A stretch of 64,000 nt of DNA, taken from Perognathus longimembris pacificus (Eukaryota > Chordata > Mammalia > Rodentia > Heteromyidae). The notes under the pieces are model-generated. The model saw only the letters and a list, made by a program, of their open reading frames with translations. It made no database searches and was not told the origin of the DNA. Shown one piece after another: positions 30,823 to 43,200 of the stretch (position 1 is its first letter; every line of letters begins with the position of its first letter). The stretch is taken from positions 11,335,528-11,399,527 of the forward strand of contig NC_063184.1 in NCBI RefSeq assembly GCF_023159225.1, written 5' to 3'. Position numbers and translations under genes: made by a program.

Positions 30823-31382
30823 TGTGGGCTAACTTTAAACCCCCTTCCGTGGAGATCCCGGGCCTATTTGGCTCCTCCGTGTGTTCCCCTTTCGCTCTCA
30901 CGCATAGCCTCTGGCCAGTAGGAAGTAATGCGGGACGAGGGCCACGGGTAAGCTCCGGACCGGGTGTAGCAGCAAGAATGCCCTCCCCCCCCCCCATACT
31001 TGCCAAGGAGGCCAGGTATGCATGGACATCTCGGAGTAAGCTTCAGGAGCTTCCAGAAGTTTTATTCAGGGGAGGGGTTTATATAACAGTAATGGCAGCA
31101 GGAAGAGGAGGGACTAACTGGGTATTAACGATTGGCTGATGAACTGTCCATCACGGTGATGTCATGGAACTTCCCGCAGAGGCGGAGATCACAGTCCCCC
31201 CAGGACCCGCCCCGTGGGCTCACGCTGGCGCCATGGTGGCACACGTGCTTACAGATGGAGGGTGGGGCTGGCTTAGCTCCCTCTTCCGGGGGAGGTTCCA
31301 GACCCAAGTGGGAGGTTCCAGACCCAGGGAGGAGGTAACAGCCAAGCAACCCCAGGTCTTAAAGGTATAGCCATCTCCGACA
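30823..31382 (-). mobile_element. Solo LTR of an endogenous retrovirus, 560 bp
   Basis: On the minus strand the element starts TGTCGGAGATGG and ends in GCCCACA, the TG...CA termini of LTRs. Both sides carry GCCGG (30,818-30,822 and 31,383-31,387), a perfect 5-bp target duplication. Between 31,076 and 31,088 the minus strand reads TTATATAAACC, a TATA box, and about 10-20 nt later TGAATAAAA, a polyadenylation signal, which gives the U3-R-U5 order. U3 has a 20-bp tandem duplication (31,290-31,326). No internal retroviral genes accompany it, so it is a solo LTR made by LTR-LTR recombination. Its class is not clear. Confidence 0.75.
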
Positions 31383-31387
31383 GCCGG

Positions 31388-31959
31388 GACTGTGGGACTC
31401 CCAGCAGCCTTCTGTGAGGAAGGGAGGCACATATATGGTCAAGGTCCCTGATAGTTCCTTGAGGGACTGTCTTGCCATGTTTTACAAGGGATCCCAGGGC
31501 TGTCAAGGCTTGCATCCATGTGTGGGTGAGTACTGACTGCATATTGTGAGTGGTGAGTAAGTCACCTACCTTTCTTCTACCCTCTTGTCTAACTCATCAG
31601 AAAGACATTGATTCTACTGCTGAGTCTTCTTTGCATGAATGCAGCCCTCAGCCACATATGTCCCATTGGGAGTACTCTGCATCTACTCTTAGGCCCTTTG
31701 AGAGAAATCTCTTTGAGAAGCTAGAACAATTGGTTTAAACATGCAAATCCGGGTACTACTATCCTAACTTGCAAAAACTGCCAAGGGCATAGTGCATCAA
31801 TTAAAACTCACTCTTAACAATATGCCATATGGCTTCGCATAAACGGACTCCTCCCAATGTGGTATTGTGTGACTCCCTTCATCATGATGCCTTAGTCAGA
31901 GGTCCTGTATTCTCCAAACACACCTGATTCCTTCCTCAGAAGCTGTGTACACACAGCTC
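31388..31959. other. Unique intergenic sequence
   Basis: No gene or repeat recognised. A 62-codon frame at 31,550 shows no known family. Confidence 0.4.
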
Positions 31960-32275
31960 TTTGCTTACCATGTCGGTGCCTCTCCCATTTATTTTTAAAC
32001 CTGGCTGGTTCGTACTCAATGATTAGGTCTCAGCTTGAGTATCTCTTTGACAGGGATCCACATGACCTATCAAGAGTAGTCACTTGGTCCCAGGTACCTC
32101 TGCCTGTTGGCATATACATTTCATATCTGTGATTTTTTAATTTATTATTTACTATTGTCTCTCATCACAATGGTAAGGAAAAAGCAGGTATTGTATGTCT
32201 TTACTGCTAGAGTGCCCAATACCTCACCTTACCAAGCCAATTTTCTAGTGTTTGGTGAACAAATATGTCTAATTT
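31960..32275 (+). mobile_element. Ancient L2 LINE 3' end
   Basis: The layout follows the L2 3' region: a Thr/Ser-coding-like stretch, TATTATTTACTATTGTCTCTC, an ATGGTAAG start of the ORF2-terminal block, a TACTGCTAGAGTGCCCAATA-like segment and TTTGGTGAAC. It is very diverged. Confidence 0.5.
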
Positions 32276-32415
32276 TAAAAATAAACATAAGGCAAAACAT
32301 TTATATTAACTTTTCATAGTACTTAAAACACTATCATGTTCAGTTCCTTTCCTAAAAGTCAGGTTATCTACATCTCTATGAAGTAAAACCAGTAAAAATC
32401 AAACAACGTATTATC

Positions 32416-33980
32416 TTTTAAATGTAAAAATGTATTTATTCACAATCCTTGAGAAGTTACCATTCCTTCAGAAAATTCCTTATGAACAAAAAGCCAAGAA
32501 AAATTACAAGAGTAACTTAGGCCAAACCAAAAATATACATCTGATGTATATAAACTTTACAAAGCAGTAACATAGGCAATGTGAATATAGAGTACCTTTA
32601 CAATATTTCCAATGACATAGCAACAATTTAAATTATGTTAAGTCAGATATAAATGACAACATTACCTAATGTGTCTTATTTACATATTGAAGTGTGGTAT
32701 TTGTTTCTATGAGATTAAAAATGGACAAAAAAAACTCCATAGTTGTCATTGCCTAGCAGTTCAAATATTGAAAGGGCCACATGATTTTTCTTAAATATAG
32801 CAGGAACCTGAAGTTGACATTTAGATCTGGACCTTCCTATGGTTTAAGAACATGCACTGTCATTGTTGCACGAGAAGGAAAGAAAAAGAAAATAAGGAAA
32901 ATCCTCAAACAGTTTTGCTTGCTAAAAATCATACTCACTCTTCAGCTAAATCAAGGAAAGCTTTACAGACTTGGGCTTTTATATTAATATGTAAATTCTA
33001 AGAAAGTTAATTAATTGTCCATCACAAAATGCAGTTTTATATATATATATAGAGAGAGAGACAAACTTAATTCCATCCCAGGAAAGCACCTTGTACTATG
33101 AGGCAAAGGAAAACGTAATAAAATCAATGGAACCTTTCAAACCAGAAAGGACTTCATTTATTTTTAAATACCCGTATTACCTTTTAACGTTTTCCTTTCT
33201 TAAATCACCCAGATATGTTCTGTATAAAATATTTCTAAGATCATTCATTGGAAATATATAATTTAAAATAATGACTGCTAAAAGAAATCAATTAAAAGTC
33301 AATATAGTGGCAAGTAAAAGGAAGCGAAAGCCTAAATGCATATATTTTCAATTGCTATTTGTTATTATCGCCCAGTTAAAATGTTCAGTCTGAGAGCTTG
33401 TTTTATATTATCTTTTGATCAGATTGAATCAACATCTTTACAATGGGATAACTAACAAACAGAGAAAGAAACTGACATTAGCTATGCTATTAGATAATAA
33501 AACACAAAGAAGTCATAGAAGTGAATAATGCAGGAAAAGGAAAGATTATTCTAAAAACTTGACTATCCATCCTCATGCCCCCTTCACATTTGAGAATTAA
33601 CCAAAGGTACTTTTTAACATTTTCATAGTTATAAAATAATGATATAGGCTCAGCAGCAAAGCATTCAAAACAAAATTAACGCAGATTAAAAAATGTGTAA
33701 ATATACAAGAGTAAACCAGTAGTGCTATAAACAGTTAAAATAAATTTAATAACATGACAGACCCATGAATCTGGTCTTGAAAAGCAGAAGGCAGATGATA
33801 AAATTGCACTTAATTCTGAAGCAATTCAGGTCTATCCTATTATCCCTCTTCTTCTCTAATGAACATTTACAACATGGTTTCTTACTTCTGCCTCACAAGG
33901 AAGGCTCAGTACACCATTTATACATTCCAGTTAAGTTTTTAACATTTGGTCATAACTGATAAGCATCATATGATTTTATC
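32416..33980 (-). other. AP1AR: AP1AR 3' UTR (predicted)
   Basis: AT-rich, repeat-free sequence after the AP1AR stop. An AATAAA on the minus strand lies at 32,435-32,440, and an internal one lies near 33,157. The lack of SINEs over 1.5 kb in a SINE-dense locus fits a transcribed, constrained region. The 3' end is inferred. Confidence 0.6.
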
Positions 33981-34246
33981 CTATCGAATCTGTTGATCTG
34001 CATCTGACTGCTTTATGCCAGAATCAGATAGTTCTAATACAGGATTCACAAACCCAGAATACTCAGAATTGCCATTATCATCCATTTCGGCACTAACAAA
34101 GTCATTCTCCCACTCCAGCCCATTGGAATCGTCAGAGGCTGATGTAGGATTGCTTCCAGTCTTTTTGCTGCTGTACTTGAGTGCAGCTCGGAGAATGTCT
34201 TCCTCTGTTCGGGAACGTTCTCTCATTGGGAGCATTCTATTCATTC
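33981..34246 (-). CDS. AP1AR: AP1AR coding exon 10 (last)
   Basis: Begins after TTGTAG and encodes residues 213 (split) to 300, including the acidic LEWEND motif. It ends in Gln-Gln-Ile-Arg then TAG at 33,981-33,983. Confidence 0.97.
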
Positions 34247-37200
34247 CTACAATTTGAACCAAGTGTTTAAGAAAATAAAAACTGAAAACAAAAAGCTCTA
34301 TTAAAAACTTCCCCATTTATAGTATTGTTATTGCTCTAGTCTTACTGGATTTGATTTGTGAATTAAAAAGCCAGTCCTGTGGAGGCCTTCTGAAGGAAAA
34401 GTTCTAGAGTCTAATGCTGACAGATGCCTTAGATAAAAAAATGAATGCTCACTGAAGAGTAGTTCTGATGTAAAACTGATCATCTGAGGATGAAATTTCT
34501 GGAGTCACAAATCGAATAGAATGATGTTGGTTTTCAATTGCTTGTAATCTTATATGTCTAAGTCTGTCTCTGCCACGGTCCTTTCCTACCCAGATAATAA
34601 CTGCATTCCCCAGAAAATGACAAGAGCACACATCTGCCCTGTACATCTCAGATTCCTATTACTACTGGCATGCACTTCCAGTATCTCCATTAGATCCTTG
34701 ACAACACTGTGAAGTTAAATACAGTCTTAGCATCAATCCTACTTTAAAGATAAGGAAACTGGTTTGTGATTTGTATATGGTCATATACAAGATTCATATG
34801 AATCAATATAGAATATACTTAATGTTCAAATAAGATTTTGAATTAGAAAATACCTTCTTCATCTTCCCACTCTAGATCCAAGGATGTGCTGTCATCATTT
34901 CCACCACTAGATTTCGTCTTTGTCATTAAGTCACAGCTACTTTCTGTATTTGGTGTCAACACGGTGGCATCAGATGAGAGCCCTAGAATATATACCCAAC
35001 CAAAGCAAATGTCACCTGTGCACTTGTACCACAACAATCATTTTCTTTTGCAATGATGTCTCTCCCTAAACATTACTATTGCTTTAAATTTCAAAAGAAA
35101 TTGTTGATGGAATTGTTATATGGGTTAAAAACAGTCATACAAATTAATAAGATTTACAAAAATGATGAACTCAATATAATGTTTCTAATAGCCAATCATA
35201 AAAGAACACAAGAAATAAAACTGAAAGATAAAGTACATAAAAAGGCAGCCTACTTTCAAATGGACCTCATATACATATAAGGGTTTTGACTTTCGAAATA
35301 ATCACTTTAATCTTAATTCATTTAATCTTGTAGATTAATCTGTAAAGGTATAAAAATTCTAAAAGAACTTGGACTCCCTATGTTGGTATAAAGAATAGCT
35401 TCATTTTTTTCTATTCCAATTCCTTTCGAAGGAGCTGGGTGCTAGTGGCTTGCACCTATAATCCTAGCTACTCAGAAGGCTGAGATCTGAGGATCCTGGT
35501 TCAAAGCCAGACCGGGCAGATAAATCTGAAGACTGTTATCTCCACTTAATCACCAAAAAGCCAAAAGTGGAGCTGTGGCTCAAGAGGCAGAACACTACTT
35601 TTGAGTGAAAGAATCCAAGGAACGGTATCTAGGCCTAGAGCTCAAGCTCCAAGACCAGCCAAAGGGGGGGGCGGGGAACCAAGAAAAAAGAAAAAGAATC
35701 ATATTTTTATGCAATTAACTGCCAGTAAGTGACTTATCTACCAATATAAATTGAAGGGTAGAAAGAGCCAATATCTCCCAATTATCTGCTTAATGTGGCA
35801 TAAAATAAACAGAATTTCCAGAGAATATTTTAGAAGACTTACTACTACTTCGAAAAACTTCATACTGCGACTTTACATTTCTCAAACAAGATTCAAAGTC
35901 ATCTTCTGGTCCTGAACTGCAAGTAAAAGTGAACTTTAGTAGATGCAATAGAATGGTGCTTAATGGGGATGCTTTGGTTTTCAAGGCCAATCTCCCATAT
36001 TTATTACAGCCATACAATGAGAATACTCTAATAATGCCAGACTAAATCTCCAAAGCTTAGAACTAAGGATGACTTGATAATTTACAGTAACAAGCATGAA
36101 CAAGGTTCTCCAAATGAGTAGGACTATTGGTGGAGGATGTGACACTGGATACTTCTTCCAGAAATACGCATTCATTTTTCTATATAAGACAGACTAAGGA
36201 AAATACAATCTAAGTCTACGCACAATTTACTTTGAGGCACTGAGCTATTACATCATTTGCAGCATAGATGATGTGATTATAGTATTCCTGAAAATGTCAT
36301 TAAAGTCAACTTGAATAAATGATCATTTTCCAGCTTAAGGAAATAAAAGCTCTCAGTAATTTTCCAAACATTAGCTTAAGAGAAATAATGTAACATATAT
36401 TTTGTTCTGAGGATCAAACCCAGGGCTTCATGCTAAGCACATGCTCTACCATTGAGCTATACTTCCAGCTCCAGAGAAGCAGTTAATTCGAAGGAACAAG
36501 CAAAGAGGAATACATTTACAAACATCCTGTAAGGAAGGAGGACAAGAAAAGTCATTCTTTACCTCTGATAGTCTCCGTTGCTGGGAGGATGGTATCGCTG
36601 TATCACTCTCTGCCTCTCTTGCTTTGGAAACACAATGTAATACAAAATCACTCTGCTGCAAAACCATATTTTCAAAAACCACTCATGCAATGCCAGCAAA
36701 TACTGTTTTCTAGTTTCTAGAAACAAAAATTTAAAGTTATTCTGTAGAAGTCTTTTTCCTTCAATTCATCACTACTCACTTCTACATCCTCTTGTTAGGG
36801 GTAGAATTTTTCTTAAGTGCTTAGAATATTCATGGTGTTGTAGAATATTCATAGTATTAAGCTTTTAACAAGCAATGTCCCTTTGTACCTAGAGGGATTA
36901 GCATAGGAAAAGAGTTCCATTTTGTATGAAATAAGTATTAATAAAACAATGGATTTATAAGGCCAGGGGCTGAGGTGGCGCAGATCCAGTAAAGTCCACT
37001 CATTACTGGAGAGTCAGATAGGAAGCCTGTTGAAGTTGTGGCTTTGAGTCACTAAGTGTGCATCCTTATCACATGGCCTTTATCTTCCGCTTCTTCCTCC
37101 ATAAATTTTAGATGGTTACAGTACTGCCCAACAGGTTGTGTTGCTATGAAAAGCAAATGAACTGGGATTTGTCTGTGTACGTTGGGTGTGTCACTTTATG

Positions 37201-40200
37201 TTGTAGAGGATATGTGTTCTTAGAGTAGTATTTAGCGAGTGAAGGAAAAATTCAACTTAGAAAAATCACTCAAATAGATGATATATAGAATACTTTTAGT
37301 TCTTCAAGACAGAGTAGAGATTATAAAACAAGTACGTGTATGAGGCCTTCAAAATACTTTAGTTTCACAGAGTATACTTTAACTTTATTCTTTTAGAATA
37401 TACTAAACATTTAAAGAGATACTTTCTCATATAATTTCATCTGAAGCCCTCTCCCATTCCCGCAAAAAGAGAAAATGAGACAGAGAAGATACAATTCACA
37501 TAAACTCTACGTGACAATATGATAGACAGGATTTTTCCGTTCCTCTAAGTTTTTGGATGTGAAATGATCTTGTATTACTTCAACTAAAGTAGAGTGAGTT
37601 CACACAAGTAAGACGTAGAGGGAAATACTATGTAGAATAGTGAGTAAGCCCTTTAGAGCCTGAACTCTGGTTCCACATGCATTAGCTATAGCTTCTCAAG
37701 AAAATTACTTAACGTATCTGTTCCTTCCTTACGTTTCCCATCACTTAAACAGGGACTAAATACATCACATTTCTCCTGTTGTGAGAAGTAAACACACGTA
37801 ACATACTTTGAACAGTTTGTGACAGGTAGCCAGTGCTATTTAGGTATCTGTTACTGACAGTTGCTAGGCACTATATAATACTACATTCTCTCCCATACAG
37901 CATGGCAAGATACTGTAAATCTGATGCCTTTCCGGGTAATAAGCCAAAATTTCTCAAGACCTCAGTCTCAATCTCCCAAGACAAGAAGTAAACATAAGAA
38001 GTAAAAAGCATCCCTATAAAGCAAAAATATTATAGCTTATCTGATTCCAAAAGAAATTCTAGCAGTTCAAGAAGTACTTCAAGTATATTTCAAGACTAGT
38101 TTTGAAAGCACGGTTATTTTTTCCAAAAGAACACTGAAGCTTGAAGCATTAAGTCACTTTAGGATAAACGAAAATGAGCTCTGCTAATCGAAAGCATCAA
38201 ACAGGATTCAGTTTCAAGCATGTACTTTTATGTGATTGCAAGCAGTTGAAGACTGATTGACCTAAGAGTTTATGCATAAATACATCTGTTGTTAAAGAAG
38301 AGGCGGGTGATTCTAAGAGGGAAAAAGTCCCAACTTGGATTTGTCAGAGAAAATAAGGAGAAAAGCAAGTCTAGCGTGTGTTGGGGTCTTTTCCCCTCAC
38401 CTCCAAGAGCTTTCGCTGCTTTGCTGCCCTGGCTGCCTCACGCTGTGCAGCGTAGGAAGCTTCTTCTTCTAGTCTTAACTTCTCTTCTTGTAAGGCTAAC
38501 TGTGCATGAACAAAACGGTAAGGATTAACGAAAATCAGAACCTGTCTAACTGCTCTGCAAACAAAGTGTTTTGATTTATAAAAGAAAAATAAATCGCTGA
38601 AACAATTGATCTCTGCAAAGCAGTTCAGAATGGATATTTTTGTGACTGCCCATTTGGTTTCTTTAATAAAATAACAGAGATGATATGAGATATTACGGAA
38701 TTGGTTAGAAATTCAGTTGTAAAGCAACAGCATCTAATTTCTAACAACACAGTTTTATTTCTCTTAAAATGCAATAATCTTCATTTTTAACGATCATCCC
38801 ACCATCTACTACCCTCCCTAACTTCATGATTTTAAGCCTTTCATGTGGCAGGTCCTTAATGCTAAGCCAATCACAGGTGAACTAAGGGTTCACAATGTCT
38901 CCCTCTCTTATCCAAGTGACACTGATGCTCTGTGTCTCCTTCATTTTCTTAATATTAAACATTCAAAAACTACTTCCTACTTGAGCATCTTGCCATTCAA
39001 AACAGCATACATGCCTGCCTTAGTGGTAGGTATTTCATATTACATCTAAGGTAAGAAAAAACAAATATCAATTTAGACAATAACAGCTTCTATTGTGTAA
39101 CTTAATGTATTTGAAATCCCTAACAGGTACCAAACTGTCTGCCTGCCTGTCTATACTGTGCAGTCCTAGAGATTAAACCCATGGCTTAATACACACTAGG
39201 TAAACTTTCTACCATTGAGCTACAACCCCAAGCCCTTATTAATATCATCATCATTATTTCCTGGTACTGGTGTTTGAATTCAGGACTTCACTCCTGCTTG
39301 GCTTGCTTGCTTTGCTGGTCCACTACCCATTTGTTGTATTTGAAACCAAGTATCAATCACTACCTAGCCTAAGCTGACTTTTAACTTGATAAGTATCTCA
39401 GGCTGTCCTTGAACTCACTGAGTAGCCCAGACTGGCCTTGAACTTGCAATCTTCCTGCCTCCACCTCCCAAGTGCTACAATAATAGGCAAATGCCACCAC
39501 AGGCAGGTCAGCCTGTTCAATGAACTGTAAAGTGTAGTTTTGAGTGTGATTAATTCTATCTAGTTTAGTGAAAGAAAAACAGGCTATTTCTAAAAATATT
39601 TACATAAGTATAGCTTCTGTGATTTATTATATTTATTATACTTTTTGGATTACTGAGAACAAATAAACCCAAGACAAAAACAGAAATTTAAATGCTACTT
39701 ATTGTGAATCAGTTTAACAGATAAAAGTTGATTTTAAATATAGATATATGCTCTTGCTAGCATTCCTACTTACGAATTAAGAAATTACCATTAAAAGAGC
39801 ATATTATCTTTATTATTTGACATCAAATGATCTCTGACAAATGAAACCAAACTAAAAAACTAGTTTGGGATATATTTTTACTTTAAAATCACTTTGATAT
39901 ATACAGATATAGGTCCAATGACTATGTCATACATTATTTAATGACATCTCTTCCCTATTAATTAGGCTTTATGATAACAAGATTATGTACCTCCTTTTGG
40001 ATTTTCTTATCAAGATCTTTCTGCTTTTCAGCAATGGAATCATAATGCCTCTCTCGCAAATCAACAATTTCTTCCTCAGTAAGAGGCCTAGAAAGAGAAA
40101 TAATAGGAAAAAAACGTGATAATAGAATTCAAGCAAAACATTTGGAAAGTCAGTGAAATTCTGAAATTAAGAGCAAAAAGTATACATTTGAAGACTGTAC

Positions 40201-43200
40201 TTACTATATTGGGCTATATCAGATGGAGACAATACAATATTATTATTATTTTGCACTACAGCCACTTTTTAAAAGAAATGTGAACTCCACTTACCACTTA
40301 CATAGGTCCTACTCAAGCCGTCAGACCTGTGGCTATATCCTGTAAACCGTACCCCAAAATATTCACAATAAATCAACTTATACACTGTAATTTCTTTTTT
40401 TTTGCCAGTCCTGGGGCTTGGACTCAGGGCCTGAGCACTGTCCCTGGCTTCTTTTTGCTCAAGGCTATTACTCTGCCACTTGAGCCACAGCGCCACTTCT
40501 GGCCATTTTCTATATATGTGGTACTGGGGAATTGAACCCAGGGACTCATGTATACGAGGCAAGCACTCCACCACTAGGCCATATCCCTAGCCACTGTGAT
40601 TTCTTAACCCTCATATTTATCCTGCTCAATCACTCTGGCCTCCTTGGGCCCTTGATCTTTCTCACTTCCAATAGGGAGGGAGACAACTTCTTTTATACAT
40701 GATCCTTGTCATATGTCTGAATTATTTTCTCATCTTCCTGGAACCCCTACTGCATGACCATATTTGACAGTTTATTGACCTCTGGCCCTGGATCATTTCC
40801 AAGGTGCTAGAGAAAACCCAGTATCATCTGTTCATCAGCCCATCGCAAATGTCCTTAAACCTACATGAAGTCAGCTCCCTCTCATATCCTATACTAAGTC
40901 TTCACATACTAGTTAATTTTTATTCTAATTTTTACCACTGAAAAGATCATTTCACCCCACTTGTATTCTCTCATTTATGTATTGTTCTCCCTGACCTCTA
41001 GAGAGGGAGTGCCCTTAACCCGCCTGAGGTTGCTCATAGCACTGACCGCTGAAGTATTCATTACAAATGCCACCTCTGACTCTTACTACAGAGTTCTTGC
41101 TCCATCAGTGAGCACTTCTTTTGTTTTTAGTCTATTTCTTTTGTCTGTTTTCATCTCTCTTCTATGTGAAGAAAGAGGAGGGAAGAAAGGAAGAGATACT
41201 TTCATCTTACCAATAGCTACTCACTTTTTCTTTTTCAGCCCAGATTTCTGAAATTAAAAGCCTATCTATTTTGTACCTCTAGCACACTGTCTAATGCCAG
41301 GTTCTCTTCTAAGTACTTTATAAATATTAATCTTAATCCTCCCAACAACTCTATAAACTATACAGATAAAACGTAAGGGAATAAACATAGATGGAGATAA
41401 AAGAGCATGTCTAAGGAAGTCATACAGTATGCATCAAAGGTAGGATTTAAGCCCAAGTAGTCTAGCTCCTTGTTCTCAATGACTCCTCAGCTCCATTCAC
41501 TCACAGTACCACTTCTGCTTCTAGCATTTCATAATCTTGGCAAAGGTAATCAGTAGCTTCTGTATTATCAAATACAATGAACAACTTTAAGTCCTTGTCA
41601 TCTCAGTTTCATGGGACACAGTGGATCATTCCTTTCAGCCCATCAGGCTGTTTTTCCCTACATTCTCATTTGCTCCCTTAGCAAACTCTCCTGGCTCTTT
41701 TCATCTACATCTTGGCCATTTGAGACTATTTATTATCTGTCTATTAAATTCTCAGACCACATTCCAAGCACTTTTATTTCCACCTCTCTCCAATCTTGGC
41801 CCATTTACAAGTTTGTTGTTGGATTTTTTCGTGGTAGCATAGATCATACTCAGGGCCTACAGCATGGTGGTAAGTACTTTACTACTTAGTAACATCAACC
41901 TAGCTGATAGTGGTAATTACTATGGTTAACTAGGCATGTATAAGGTAACGTTTCCTACTTCTGTTTTTCTTTCCTACTGTAGCTCAAACTTCTGGCTAAG
42001 GTTTGCTTTATTTGGGTGTAATTTAAAATAACAAATGCTGGGCATGGTGGTAGTGTGCCTGTTATCTTAGCTCTTGGGAAGCTGAGGCAGGAAGATCTGA
42101 AGTTAGCTTGGGCTACACAGTGAGACCATGACAAAAAATAACATTCAAAGCAACAATTTTAAATGTTCACTTCATTAAGTTTTTGGCAATCTGTTTGAGC
42201 AACCTCATCTCAAAGCAACTCATGAAATATTTCTACCACTCTAGATAGATTCTTTGTCGTCCTGTCTAATGAATTCTTACTTTGCATATCCTATTCCTTT
42301 TGTATGGAATGTTCCATACCTAAGCAACTCTTCAGGGATCACCCAAGTGTGACATATCTCAACATTCACTTTCAGCACAGAATTACTAGCATTTCCTAGG
42401 ATGCTTGTAACCACTATTCATTTGCTTCTCCAGGATCTATCTTCTAGAATAGGCTGTTCTTTCTTCTACTGTAGAGACCATGTTTGATTTATTTTTATTT
42501 TTGTGGTTCTGGGGATCAAATTCATGGCCTCAAGCACTCAAGGTCTCAACATGCAAGGTTAGCATTCTATTATTGTTGTTTTGAGACAGATCTGACTAGC
42601 CCAGGGTGGTTTTGAGCTTGTGATCTTCAGAATCCAAACCTCCAAAATGATGGGATTATAGGTAGGTGCACCCTACATGGCACATGTCTTTTCTCAGTGT
42701 CAGTATCTAGCATAAAAGCTAGCAAATGGGAATTGCTTGGTGTTTGCTAAATTTAAAAAATACTATATACTCAAAATATGAAACAGGTATGAAAATATTC
42801 TCTTGATAGTACCAACTTTTATTTGGCTTTGGTAATCCTGGGGTTTAAACCTAAGGCCTTGTACTTGCCTACTGCTTGAGCTTTTTGGTTGGTGTATTGG
42901 AGTCAGACTTCAGTAAACTTTTCTGTCAAGGCTAGCCTCAAACTGAGATCCTTCAGAACTGAGCTCCCTGAGTAGCTAGAATTACAGTCCTGAGCACACT
43001 GGTGCTCAGCTTTGTTGTACTTTTGAAGTTCTAGAATTCTTTTGATTAGTATATCATAAAGAAGCATATCATAAAGAAGGAAATGGGGTTAAAATTAAGA
43101 AAACTAAAAGGAAATGTATCAATATTAAATCAATATTAAGTGGCATTAACAAAATTTAAGAAATATATGCGACAGGATTATAGGAAAGCATGCAGGCATT

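Larger units (their letters stand above)
38500..39990. other. AP1AR intron 5
   Basis: Unique sequence with an ID monomer and a B1 (listed separately). Confidence 0.6.

Noticed and set aside
33981..34316. Reading the last AP1AR frame as a separate 111-codon gene
   Set aside because: The first 24 residues are intron; the acceptor at 34,247-34,248 and the phase join it to exon 9.
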